Assembly (NCBI GenBank): GCA_029959285.1
Contig: JASCOE010000002.1
Location: 496,001-560,000, forward strand
Direction of reading: 5' to 3'
DNA from: Flavobacteriaceae bacterium PS02337
GTDB lineage: Bacteria; Bacteroidota; Bacteroidia; Flavobacteriales; Flavobacteriaceae
DNA length: 64,000 bases
Made by a program: the position numbers and the translations under genes
The notes under the pieces: model-generated
Seen by the model: the letters and a program-made list of their open reading frames with translations, nothing else
Told to the model about the DNA's origin: nothing
Database searches by the model: none
In this document: in pieces, positions 53,140-62,376 of the stretch
Position numbering within the stretch: position 1 is the stretch's first letter
Layout of the letters: every line of letters begins with the position of its first letter

Positions 53140-54321
53140 ATGAGCCGGGCAATTGTACATATTGACATGAACACGTTTTTCGTATCCTGCGAAAGGCTGG
53201 AAAATTCAAAGCTAAACGGCATACCGCTTATCATCGGTGGCGGTGACAGAGGTGTTGTGGCTTCCTGTTCCTATGAAGCCAGAAAATTTGGTGTGCGTTC
53301 CGCCATGCCGATCCATATGGCCATGAAACTCTGCCCTCAGGCAAAAATAATGAAAGGCGACATGGAACTCTATTCCAGACTCTCCCATGACATTACCGAA
53401 ATCATTCAGGAAAAAGCACCCGTGGTGGAAAAAGCGAGCATTGATGAATTTTATCTGGACATCACTGGAATGGATAAATTTTATGGCAGCTACAAATGGA
53501 CTGATGAGCTGGCACAGCGCATTACAAAAGAAACGGGGCTTCCCCTGACCTTTGCCCTTTCGGTCAACAAAACCGTTTCGAAAATCGGAACCGGTGAAGG
53601 CAAGCAGAAGCAGAACCTTGAAATCCCCGAACATCTGGTACAGTCATTTTTGAATCCGCTATCCATACGAAAAATCCCGATGGTCGGACAGAAAACCTTT
53701 GAGCTTCTTTCCCGAATCGGCATCCGCACCATCCAGACGCTCTCTGAAATGCCGGCGGAATCACTCCAGCAGATGATAGGCAAAAACGGCACTGAGCTCT
53801 GGAAAAAAGCCAACGGAATAGACAACACCCCTGTAGAGCCCTATACGGAAAGAAAATCAATTTCAACCGAACATACCTTCTCTCAGGACACCATTGATGT
53901 ATTGAAACTAAACCGGATCCTGCAGGGCATGGTGGAGAAGCTGGCCTATCAGCTGCGCGCTGAAGAATGGCTCACCTCGACGGTGACCGTTAAAATAAGG
54001 TATGCCAATTTTGATACCGAAACCAAGCAGTCCAGAGTCCAGTATACTTCAGCGGATCATATTCTTACCCAGACCGTGACGGATCTCTTTACCAAGCTCT
54101 ACCAGCGCCGAATGAGACTGCGCCTGATCGGAGTGCGCTTTAGCGGCCTTGTCAGGGGAACTTATCAGATTGACCTGTTCAATGACACCGAGGAAATGCT
54201 TGCCCTTTATCAGGCCATGGACAGAATGAAGACCCGTTACGGATTTGATGCCGTGATGAGATGCGCCGGCGCATCTTTCAAACCAAATAACAAAGACGAA
54301 ATTTTAAAACGCAGAAAATAG
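53140..54321 (+). CDS. dinB: Y-family DNA polymerase IV (DinB)
   Basis: A 393-residue translesion polymerase. The catalytic carboxylates are intact: Asp9 in HIDMNTFFVSCERL and Asp102-Glu103 in KASIDEFYLD. It is therefore an active DinB and not an ImuB-like pseudo-polymerase. The HhH/thumb segment PMVGQKTFELLSRIGI and the little-finger domain follow. I prefer ATG 53140 (MSRAIVHIDM) to 53128, which would lie only about 7 bases past the expected transcription start. It is coupled to the DnaE-type gene 3 bp downstream. Confidence 0.93.
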   Translation: MSRAIVHIDMNTFFVSCERLENSKLNGIPLIIGGGDRGVVASCSYEARKFGVRSAMPIHMAMKLCPQAKIMKGDMELYSRLSHDITEIIQEKAPVVEKASIDEFYLDITGMDKFYGSYKWTDELAQRITKETGLPLTFALSVNKTVSKIGTGEGKQKQNLEIPEHLVQSFLNPLSIRKIPMVGQKTFELLSRIGIRTIQTLSEMPAESLQQMIGKNGTELWKKANGIDNTPVEPYTERKSISTEHTFSQDTIDVLKLNRILQGMVEKLAYQLRAEEWLTSTVTVKIRYANFDTETKQSRVQYTSADHILTQTVTDLFTKLYQRRMRLRLIGVRFSGLVRGTYQIDLFNDTEEMLALYQAMDRMKTRYGFDAVMRCAGASFKPNNKDEILKRRK

Positions 54322-54324
54322 ATC

Positions 54325-57300
54325 ATGTACCTCAACTGCCACTCTTTTCATTCCCTGCGCTACGGCACCATTCCGCTGGATGATCTGATCAGGCAGGCAG
54401 CTGATTGCGGTGTCACGGCAGCAGCCCTGACCGATGTCAACACCGTAACGGGGATCTATGATTTTATCAAAGGCTGCCAGGCCCTGGGCATAAAACCGCT
54501 TGTCGGGATAGAGTTCCGCTGCAGGCACAAATTCCGCTATATCGGACTTGCCAAAAATGCGGCAGGGCTTGCCCAGATGAACCGGTTCCTGACCGATCAT
54601 AATTTCAGCGGTGCTCCGCTTCCCGAAAAAGCTCCTGCTTTGGAATCGGTGTATTTTATCTATACGCTGGAAAATGCGCCTGCACAGCTCGGCGAGAATG
54701 AATTTATCGGCATTCGGCCAGACCAGCTCTCAAGGCTCTATATGCCAGAGCTTAAAAAGAAGATTTCAAAAATGGTTATCCTTCAGCCGGTGGTATTCCG
54801 CACCAAAAGAGAATACAACCTGCACAGGATCCTGCGCGCCGTTGACCTCAATGAGCTTCTGTCCAAACTGGGGCCTGATGACTGCTGCAGAAAATCCGAT
54901 ATGATGATTCCTGAAACCGAACTTGGCGCGTTGTATAAAGATTATCCTCAGATCATCCAGAACACCCGATATATCATTGAGCACTGCGACTTCCAGTATG
55001 ATTTCGAAAGCCCAAAAAACAAAAAATATTACACCAAAAATAAAGCTGGGGACATTGCCCTTTTGACCACCCTTGCCGAAGAAGGTCTGGTATGGCGCTA
55101 CGGACGCCATAACCCCGAAGCAAAGACGCGCGTGGAGAAAGAGCTCAAAGTGATCAATGACCTTGAATTCAGCGGCTATTTCCTCATCACCTGGGACATC
55201 ATACGCTACAGCAACAGCAGAGGTTTTCTCCATATCGGAAGGGGCTCGGGCGCCAACAGCATCATTGCCTACTGTCTGGGAATAACCGACATCTGCCCTT
55301 TGGAGCTTGACCTGTATTTTGAGCGCTTTCTGAATGAAAACCGCAAAAGCCCTCCCGATTTTGACATCGACTGGTCATGGAAAGAGCGTGATGTGATCTT
55401 AAAATATATCTTCAACCGTTACGGTTATGAGAATGTGGCTTTCTGCGGCACTAATGTGGAATTCAAATACCGCTCGATTTTCCGCGAAGTCGGCAAGGTT
55501 TTCGGACTGCCGAAAGACGAGCTTGATCTCTTGGCAAAAAATCCCATGAAGCTGCACCAGACCAACTCCATAGTCAAGCTGGTGCAGGAATATGGCATGA
55601 TGCTCGAGAAATACCCTAACATGCGAAGTATGCACTCCTGCGGAATTCTGATCTCTGAAGAGCAGCTGACCAATTACACCCCGCTGGAAATGCCACCAAA
55701 AGGGTTTCCTATCGTACTCTTTGACATGCACACGGCCGAAGATATCGGTTTTGACAAGTTCGACATCCTGAGCCAGAGAGGCATCGGGCATATTGATGAT
55801 ACCGTAAAAATAATTGAGCAGAACAGAGGCATCCGCATTAATATCCGCGACACAAGGCTTTCAAAAGATGAGAAGTCCGCAAACGTATACCTTGCCCAGG
55901 GACGCACAATTGGATGCTTTTACATTGAAAGCCCTGCCATGCGCGGTCTATTGCGCCGTCTGAAATGCGATAATTACAAAACCCTTGTGGCCGCCTCTTC
56001 CATCATCCGCCCGGGTGTGGCGCAGTCGGGAATGATGAAGGAATACATCTTCCGCCATAACAATCCGTCAAAATTTGAGTATTTCCATCCGGTTTTCGAG
56101 CAGCAGCTCGGAGAAACCTACGGGATTATGGTGTATCAGGAAGACGTTATAAAAATTGCCCTGCATTACGGCGGGCTCTCGGCCGCCGACGGCGATATCC
56201 TCAGACGTGCCATGTCCGGCAAGGGACGTTCCAAAGCTGCTCTGCAGAAAGTCAAGGACGATTTTTTTATTGCCGCCGCCGAAAAAGGGCATCCCGAAGA
56301 GCTGAGCCGTGAAATCTACCGCCAGATCGAATCCTTCGCAGGCTATTCCTTCTGCAAGGCGCACTCCGCTTCCTACTCCTTGGAAAGCTACCAGAGCCTT
56401 TACCTGAAGGTGCACTACCCTGTTGAATTTATGGTGGCTGTGATCAATAATCAGGGTGGGTTTTATCGCACTGAAATCTACGTGCACGAAGCCAGAATGG
56501 CCGGCGCTGTCATACATACGCCATGTGTGAACAAAAGCGATTATGAAACTGCGCTTTACGGCAGCGATATTTATCTTGGGTTTATGCACCTGCAGGGCCT
56601 TGATTCCAAACTCTCCCAGTTCATCTCTTATGAACGAGGGAGAAACGGCATTTATAAATCGCTGGAGGATTTCATAAACAGGGTGCCTATGGGCATCGAG
56701 AATGTAAAAGTCCTTATTTTCATAGGTGCTTTCCGCTTTACGGGAAAAACCAAAAACCAGCTGCTGGTGCAGGTCAGCCTTCTGATGAATAATTTCAAGC
56801 CCGAAAACCGCGGGCTTATGCTCATTGAGCAGCCGGCTAAGGAATTTATGCTGCCTGTTTTGGAGCGCTCGGTATTTGAGGATGCCTTTGATGAAATCGA
56901 GCTTCTGAATTTTCCCATTTCCTGCACCGTTTTTGATCTGCTGCAGACCAGACACCGCGGGGATGTGATGGTGCGCGATCTTCTGAAATACCATAAAAAG
57001 CAGGTCCGCATGCTGGCCTACCTGATCTCAACAAAACAGGTGCCGACCAAAAGGGGAAATATGTATTTCGGGACATGGATCGATCATGAGGGAGCCTATT
57101 TTGATACGGCGCATTTCCCCGACAGTCTGGTGAATAATCCTTTTCAGGGAGGAGGCTGCTACCTGCTATTGGGAATCGTGGAAATTGACTATCATTTTCC
57201 GACCATCACCATTTCAAGGATGGCGAAAATGCCTTTCATTCCCGATCCCAGATACTCGGACTCCGATAAAAGGTATACCACCCAGCACAATATCAAACAG

Positions 57301-57378
57301 GATGTCAGCAGCACCCACCGCCAGCCTTATCCGCAGGAGCACGAGATCAATCTGCCGCGCCACAGAATGAAATTCTGA
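54325..57378 (+). CDS. DNA polymerase III alpha subunit, error-prone DnaE type
   Basis: A 1017-residue C-family polymerase. The N-terminal PHP domain (about 1-200) keeps HSFHSLRYGT but has TDVN where TDHD-type motifs are usual. The palm has FLHIGRGSGANSI near 305 and the catalytic PPDFDIDWSW near 342-351. The finger region has GYSFCKAHSASYSLESYQ, and a C-terminal OB domain (VRMLAYLISTKQVP) follows. It is shorter than replicative DnaE (about 1160). The neighbouring DinB and SRAP genes argue for a mutagenic repair polymerase of the DnaE2 kind. Confidence 0.9.
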   Translation: MYLNCHSFHSLRYGTIPLDDLIRQAADCGVTAAALTDVNTVTGIYDFIKGCQALGIKPLVGIEFRCRHKFRYIGLAKNAAGLAQMNRFLTDHNFSGAPLPEKAPALESVYFIYTLENAPAQLGENEFIGIRPDQLSRLYMPELKKKISKMVILQPVVFRTKREYNLHRILRAVDLNELLSKLGPDDCCRKSDMMIPETELGALYKDYPQIIQNTRYIIEHCDFQYDFESPKNKKYYTKNKAGDIALLTTLAEEGLVWRYGRHNPEAKTRVEKELKVINDLEFSGYFLITWDIIRYSNSRGFLHIGRGSGANSIIAYCLGITDICPLELDLYFERFLNENRKSPPDFDIDWSWKERDVILKYIFNRYGYENVAFCGTNVEFKYRSIFREVGKVFGLPKDELDLLAKNPMKLHQTNSIVKLVQEYGMMLEKYPNMRSMHSCGILISEEQLTNYTPLEMPPKGFPIVLFDMHTAEDIGFDKFDILSQRGIGHIDDTVKIIEQNRGIRINIRDTRLSKDEKSANVYLAQGRTIGCFYIESPAMRGLLRRLKCDNYKTLVAASSIIRPGVAQSGMMKEYIFRHNNPSKFEYFHPVFEQQLGETYGIMVYQEDVIKIALHYGGLSAADGDILRRAMSGKGRSKAALQKVKDDFFIAAAEKGHPEELSREIYRQIESFAGYSFCKAHSASYSLESYQSLYLKVHYPVEFMVAVINNQGGFYRTEIYVHEARMAGAVIHTPCVNKSDYETALYGSDIYLGFMHLQGLDSKLSQFISYERGRNGIYKSLEDFINRVPMGIENVKVLIFIGAFRFTGKTKNQLLVQVSLLMNNFKPENRGLMLIEQPAKEFMLPVLERSVFEDAFDEIELLNFPISCTVFDLLQTRHRGDVMVRDLLKYHKKQVRMLAYLISTKQVPTKRGNMYFGTWIDHEGAYFDTAHFPDSLVNNPFQGGGCYLLLGIVEIDYHFPTITISRMAKMPFIPDPRYSDSDKRYTTQHNIKQDVSSTHRQPYPQEHEINLPRHRMKF

Positions 57379-57407
57379 TTTTTTTTATGTAAAGTCCTAA
57401 GAATGAA

Positions 57408-57560
57408 TTAAATTTGATAGAGAAGTAAAAAAAGAGAAAGAAAAATAAGCATGCAGCACAGCAGTTTTCTGCTGTTTCTTTTCCACAATAGCTTTTTTCG
57501 CTGCTCATTTTCTTTTATAAGCCTTTCAATGCGCTTGATATCTATTGGCCAAGTTTCCAT
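57408..57560 (-). CDS. Small single-pass membrane protein (50 aa)
   Basis: A 50-residue minus-strand frame from ATG 57560: a charged N-terminus METWPIDIKRIERLIKENEQ, a basic stretch, then a hydrophobic helix LLCCMLIFLSLFLLLYQI at the C-terminus. The arrangement (amphipathic charged part plus clean membrane segment) is unlikely by chance. It is convergent with the polymerase gene and divergent from the SRAP gene. No family recognised. Confidence 0.45.
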   Translation of the reverse strand: METWPIDIKRIERLIKENEQRKKLLWKRNSRKLLCCMLIFLSLFLLLYQI

Positions 57561-57666
57561 AAGATGAGTTTTGCCAGACTTAAGCGCAATGAAAAAGACA
57601 AAAGCCCTTATAAGGGTAAATTTGAGTCAGGATAAGACATTATTAACAGCCTTAAAACGGAAAATT

Positions 57667-58293
57667 ATGTGTTATTACACCCAGCAGAATGCCTCGATAG
57701 AAGACCTGAAAAGACGATTTAATGCGGAACTCGACAACGAGGAGACCTATCTGAAGTCTGATTTTATAAACGGTTTCTCCCATCCCAACATCCCCGTTAT
57801 ACTCGATTCCTCTCCGCACCTTATCACGACGGATTACACTTGGGGGCTTCTGCCTTCCTGGGCAAAAGACATTGAGTTCAGGAAAAACACGCTCAATGCA
57901 CGCATTGAATCCATCGACGAGAAAGCATCGTTCAAAAATATAACACACAACCGATGTCTGATAATCGCTTCGGCCTATTACGAATGGCATTGGAATGACG
58001 AAAAAGGAAAAAGCAAGGACAAGTACCAGATCAATTCGCAGGATGATGAAATCTTCACCTTTGCAGGCTTATATTCTTCGTGGACGGATCCGGTAACCGA
58101 TGAGATTAAAAACACCTATACCATGGTGACCACTAAAGCCAATAAGATAATGGACTTCGTACACAACCACAAGCACAGGATGCCTATCATGCTGAAAAAA
58201 CAGGATGAAACGGCTTGGCTGGACCAGTCAGTCGCTATCACGGAATTTGCCTATCCCTACGAAGGAAACTTGATTGCGCTTCCATCAAATTAA
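57667..58293 (+). CDS. SOS response-associated peptidase (SRAP / YedK-HMCES family)
   Basis: A 208-residue SRAP domain protein that cross-links to abasic sites in single-stranded DNA. The start at ATG 57667 places the essential Cys at position 2 (MCYYTQQ). The longer frame from 57571 would bury it, so this start is firm. Other conserved features are LNARIESI with the Asn and Arg, YYEWHW with the catalytic Glu, and HKHRMPIML with the active-site His. It completes a lesion-tolerance cassette with the two polymerases upstream. Confidence 0.93.
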   Translation: MCYYTQQNASIEDLKRRFNAELDNEETYLKSDFINGFSHPNIPVILDSSPHLITTDYTWGLLPSWAKDIEFRKNTLNARIESIDEKASFKNITHNRCLIIASAYYEWHWNDEKGKSKDKYQINSQDDEIFTFAGLYSSWTDPVTDEIKNTYTMVTTKANKIMDFVHNHKHRMPIMLKKQDETAWLDQSVAITEFAYPYEGNLIALPSN

Positions 58294-58303
58294 TAGCAGC
58301 TTT

Positions 58304-58729
58304 ATGAAACAGGATATCGATTATTTCAAAGGCATGAGCACCGAAGACCTGCATCAGAGATTTCTGCAGAAGCTGTATTCCAAAACAGAATTCATACAGT
58401 ACAATGACCCTGATGATTTTTTCGATCCGGAACAGGAATACGGAAATCATATAACGCAGTGTATTGCAGAGGAAAGAGATTTCATAAGAGAATTAATTCG
58501 AAGCTCATCAGCCGAAGCCGGAATAGTACTGGCAGACGAGCGTGTTGAAGAATTGGTGCAGCAGAAAAGTGAAGAGATCAACCAGCTTACCGGATCGTCA
58601 ATCGAAGACTATATTGAAAAGACTTCGGTAACCTATATTGACCCAGTGATGGAATGTGAACAAAAATTTCCTTTGCAGAGGTGGCTGTGCAGATTTTGGA
58701 AATTTATAAAATCTTTATTCAGCAGATAA
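58304..58729 (+). CDS. Acidic protein of unknown function following SRAP
   Basis: A 141-residue, strongly acidic helical protein from ATG 58304 (MKQDIDYFKGMSTEDLHQRF). The basic aromatic C-terminus WLCRFWKFIKSLFSR could be an amphipathic or clamp-binding tail. It starts 10 bp after the SRAP stop and is probably in that operon. An in-frame ATG at 58274 would overlap the SRAP gene. No family recognised. Confidence 0.6.
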   Translation: MKQDIDYFKGMSTEDLHQRFLQKLYSKTEFIQYNDPDDFFDPEQEYGNHITQCIAEERDFIRELIRSSSAEAGIVLADERVEELVQQKSEEINQLTGSSIEDYIEKTSVTYIDPVMECEQKFPLQRWLCRFWKFIKSLFSR

Positions 58730-58982
58730 CCATTTCAAAATGGAACAAAAGTAAACTACCTTCCCATTATCTTTGCATTGTTAATTATAAAACAATGTAT
58801 CCAATAAATGAAATCGTGATTAACAGCTCTTTCCTGGTATTAAGAATGTTCTTCTTCAATTATACATTTTTCATTGGCAGCACACTCAAATTTGCCAAAT
58901 ACATCCAACTGTATATAATATTCCTTTTCCCTATTGTTCCCTTCAAATCCCTAATTGGTTTTTCATTTTAAAAATAATACTT

Positions 58983-59372
58983 TCAAAATACCTCCTGATA
59001 TAGGAGTTCAATTGTTATCTGTTTTTTTGCTTTCCCTTCTTCCACGAAAATTGTACTCCATCTCGGCACGAAATTTTCAACCAAATAATGGAAAGCACTA
59101 AGAATTTCTTCTGCAGAATTTTCCAAATCGATTCCCAAATTCTTTTCATATCCGATAATGCGATAGAACACGCCATCCTGCAGCAGCTCATCCTGTCCAT
59201 CGGCTGTGTTGTCAGGCGCCATCCCAAAGCAGAAAATTTCAGTACTGCTGCTAAGAAGTTCTATCAAATGGGACCGGATGGTTAAAAACAGAGCCTCGTC
59301 ACTAAGACCAAAAGGAACATCCAGCCGGCCGGCCCTGATTGTTAGCGCAAGATCTTCAAAATGCAGTTCCAT
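58983..59372 (-). CDS. Unknown small protein
   Basis: A 129-residue acidic alpha/beta protein from ATG 59372 (MELHFEDLALTIRAGRLDVP), with EILSAFHYLVENFVPRWSTI toward the end. There is no signal peptide. An upstream Met at 59405 adds a hydrophobic stub and is less likely. The gene follows the one at 59439 on the same strand. Function unknown. The 250-bp gap 58730-58982 has no convincing gene. Confidence 0.55.
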   Translation of the reverse strand: MELHFEDLALTIRAGRLDVPFGLSDEALFLTIRSHLIELLSSSTEIFCFGMAPDNTADGQDELLQDGVFYRIIGYEKNLGIDLENSAEEILSAFHYLVENFVPRWSTIFVEEGKAKKQITIELLYQEVF

Positions 59373-59438
59373 AAAAAAAAAATTAGTTTCTAAAACCAGC
59401 CGCATATATCAGCTATGCAAATCAAGAAAACAGCCGCT

Positions 59439-59903
59439 TCAGTCCAGAATGCCCTTTCCAAATATCTTCTCCACCTGAAATATATAACTTTTCAAAATAG
59501 GCGTTGGAAGAAAAAATCTGCTTACTGCAGCAGCCGTTGCATCCAGCTTCTGATTATCAAATGATTGTTCCAGCAATACAGTATAATCCTTAAGCTGTCC
59601 CTCATCAAATATTTTGCGTAAATCCCTTTCGGTATTAATGTAAGATTTCAGCATGGGAAAATCATTATTATTGTCCATTTCGTACCTTTCAAGTCCAAAT
59701 TTTAATTCAAGAAACTCTTTTCTGAACAATTCAAGAATTTTAGGCAAATTGTGGCCATATAAGATGTTAGGTATGAGTCCTGCTTTATAATTAGCATAAT
59801 GATCCTGCGAGCACATCTGATTCTCGAGGTACCTTTCAAAAGTCTGAATTCGGTATATATAATCAGCTTCAAAAATATTAGGATCTTGATAATCAATATT
59901 CAT
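59439..59903 (-). CDS. Unknown 154-residue protein
   Basis: A soluble, mostly helical protein (FEADYIYRIQTFERYLENQM, then ILELFRKEFLELKFGLERYE). No recognised motif. It is one of two small minus-strand genes next to the defence genes, divergent from the DUF4365 gene across 143 bp. They could be an accessory or regulatory pair; nothing in the sequence proves it. Confidence 0.55.
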   Translation of the reverse strand: MNIDYQDPNIFEADYIYRIQTFERYLENQMCSQDHYANYKAGLIPNILYGHNLPKILELFRKEFLELKFGLERYEMDNNNDFPMLKSYINTERDLRKIFDEGQLKDYTVLLEQSFDNQKLDATAAAVSRFFLPTPILKSYIFQVEKIFGKGILD

Positions 59904-60046
59904 ATGATGTCTATTTCATGTTAACCATAAAAATAGATAAATTTTCAATTACATTTTGATATAACTTATTGTTCTCAGAAATTTCCGATATAGGTTCAGC
60001 AAATCTCCATCCATTTTTCTAACTTTACTTTGTAAATTTACTCATT

Positions 60047-61882
60047 ATGATGTACCGCAGTTTTGAAGATGAGGATCTTCCCAAAGTAAATCCAAACGAG
60101 AACCTTGAAACAATTTCTGAGTATCATCTCCTATCATTGTTCCCTATTGAAAAATTTCAAATCAGGGCAGAAAAAGACAGAGACAAGGGAATTGATTTTC
60201 ATATTGAACTTAAAAAAGAAATGGCCGATGGCCGATGGAGATACACCAACTATCAATTTGCTGTTCAGTTAAAGGCAACCAATACAATTCAGCAGTCGGA
60301 TGATGGCAGTTTTGGCTTCCAGCTTTTTACTTCAAATATCAATTACCTGCTCAATAATCCGATGCCTGCCTATTATATCTTTTACCACCATCCTACAAAG
60401 GCTTTTTTCTACGAAAATGCAAAGAATCTTGCCATGCTGCTCCAGCATAAAAACCCCGAATGGCAAAAGCAGCAGTCGCACAAAATTTATTTCACCAAAA
60501 AACTTGACCAGCAGGCCGTTCAGCACATTTATGATGAAACCTATGCGCATGGTGATACACTAAAACACATAAATCAATTTATTAACCCGCTTGAAACCAA
60601 GAATAATTCAGATCGATTGATTATTGATGCAGACCTTGAGGTCTATAGCGTTGCACAAAATATCGAATTTATTGATCAGTTTGGTGCCGATCTGGTAAAT
60701 AACAATCGTTTCAATACAGTAATTGAAATAGAGAAAAGAAGCTGGCCCAGGGACAGCGCGACGCCCCGCTTTTATCTTTTTTGCGGAATTGCATATTATC
60801 AGAGGGGAAATCTTTTCAAAGCGCTTGAACTGCTCACTGAGGCAAAGAAACTTTCTGGCGAATTTGACCGCCAGGGACAGGCAATAATTGAGCACACTAT
60901 TTTAAGTGCAAGATATCTGCTTGATATGATAACCAAAGACGACTTTGATCTTCAGATGGAAAAGATAAACAGCCTAGTGGATGCCGGATCCTTTTTTCAG
61001 ATTGAAAAAGCTTATGAAACGCTCTCCTCAAACAGGGCACAGCCAGCTGCAGCGATCATACAGTATTATGATACAATGAAGAAGATTATTGAAAATGAAA
61101 AAAGCTCCTTTGTCCGCATTGTCGCCTATAATAAGATTATTGAGGCAGAGTCCTCAATTCTTCTGCATGATCTGGCGATGAATTTTTCGTTTTTTATGGG
61201 ACGTGTCCAAAGGCCATTTAAAAGCAGGGCATATCTGGAATGGCAGCAGATTGAAAGGAAATTCATGGATAGGCTTCATGCTATTGAGGCATACACAAAT
61301 AAATGCGGCTATCATATGGGAGGAGCATACCTAACATTGGTATTCATAAAATGGAACTATGAAAAGGCAATTCATATTCACTATCTGGGATGCTGGAAGA
61401 AGAGAAATTTCGACTTGCTTGAACCGGTAAATGGCTTAATGCTGCAGATGCTGGAGAAACTTTGCGGCTCACTCGATCAGCTTTCGCAATTATACCAGAC
61501 AAATGACTATATTGAAAATATGATTTCCAGCATGATACTAAAATTTCAAATCCAGCATTTTTCAGGAAAATACGAAGAAGCCAATGAAACAAAGAATAAA
61601 ATTTTGCATGCCATCGATAAACATGGATTTCAGGGGTTGAAAAAAGAGTATGAAACTATTTTTAACAAGGGAACCGCACATGAGTGTTTCGTAGAAAAAT
61701 ATACAAAGTTTATGAACAAACTTCAAGACTCAGCAGTAGAAAAAGGTTTTGACCCTTATCGAATTCTTAGCGAAAAGGAAATGAATTATAAAACTGTATG
61801 GTCGATAATGGACTTTATTGAACTTGACTTTTCCATACTATCAACAATAGACGATAAGGAAACTCAGAAAAATAACGACTAA
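60047..61882 (+). CDS. DUF4365 (nuclease-like) protein with long helical C-terminal domain
   Basis: A 611-residue protein. Residues about 15-170 form a DUF4365 domain, related in pattern to PD-(D/E)xK nucleases: Glu25 (ISEYHLLSL), Asp50 in DKGIDFHIEL and Gln74-x-Lys76 in FAVQLKAT. The rest (200-600) is helical and TPR-like (FYLFCGIAYYQRGNLFKALELL). DUF4365 domains occur in anti-phage and restriction-like genes. It stands alone before the HamA/HamB pair. A defence effector is the best guess. Confidence 0.7.
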   Translation: MMYRSFEDEDLPKVNPNENLETISEYHLLSLFPIEKFQIRAEKDRDKGIDFHIELKKEMADGRWRYTNYQFAVQLKATNTIQQSDDGSFGFQLFTSNINYLLNNPMPAYYIFYHHPTKAFFYENAKNLAMLLQHKNPEWQKQQSHKIYFTKKLDQQAVQHIYDETYAHGDTLKHINQFINPLETKNNSDRLIIDADLEVYSVAQNIEFIDQFGADLVNNNRFNTVIEIEKRSWPRDSATPRFYLFCGIAYYQRGNLFKALELLTEAKKLSGEFDRQGQAIIEHTILSARYLLDMITKDDFDLQMEKINSLVDAGSFFQIEKAYETLSSNRAQPAAAIIQYYDTMKKIIENEKSSFVRIVAYNKIIEAESSILLHDLAMNFSFFMGRVQRPFKSRAYLEWQQIERKFMDRLHAIEAYTNKCGYHMGGAYLTLVFIKWNYEKAIHIHYLGCWKKRNFDLLEPVNGLMLQMLEKLCGSLDQLSQLYQTNDYIENMISSMILKFQIQHFSGKYEEANETKNKILHAIDKHGFQGLKKEYETIFNKGTAHECFVEKYTKFMNKLQDSAVEKGFDPYRILSEKEMNYKTVWSIMDFIELDFSILSTIDDKETQKNND

Positions 61883-62376
61883 TAATGTTAGAAGTAAAAT
61901 TTGCATACTAAATTGCAAAGCATCTCAGTCCATTCTCGCAATTTATTATGCAATAATTTCTGTTTTCTTAAAAAATTAGCACTTATATTTTCTTTATTTA
62001 CATCACTTTCAACTTTAATAGGCCGATACTTATTAATACAGCAAAATTCTCCTTTCCAATTCTTTCGTCTAAATCTATTCCCTTCAGTCTAATAAGAAAT
62101 ATAAAAAGAAGGCAAATATTATAAGTATTTCTACTATCTTCAAATTTTACCAGATTTTCAGCACTTCTTTATCTTTTTCTCAAAATAAACGGGTATTTCT
62201 ACTTGTTGCAGTACTATTAATATGTGATACATTTATCAAGATTTGTTGCAATAAATACGGTTTTCCGTAATAACTTTTATTTTATTATTTTAATATTTGT
62301 CATACTTAAATTAAACCTTAAAGGTTTTTTTTTATGTAATTTTCAATAATAACAACTTATACCAAAACTTATTATA
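61883..62376 (+). other. AT-rich 494-bp gap between two defence loci
   Basis: No convincing gene. A short hairpin (AAACCTT 62313-62319 with AAGGTTT 62321-62327) plus T run resembles a weak terminator. TAATATTTG near 62291-62299 is a one-base-off -7 box that could serve hamA. Confidence 0.5.

Noticed and set aside
55674-57076. Several long antisense frames inside the DnaE-type gene
   Set aside because: They are mirror frames of a GC-richer coding sequence; none has a family pattern, and the sense strand has clear polymerase motifs.
58681-58971. 96-residue hydrophobic reading frame overlapping the gene after SRAP
   Set aside because: Overlaps the better-supported gene end and reads as translated AT-rich spacer.
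61901-62092. 63-residue reading frame after the DUF4365 gene
   Set aside because: Low-complexity composition of AT-rich DNA, no start context and no resemblance to a protein family.
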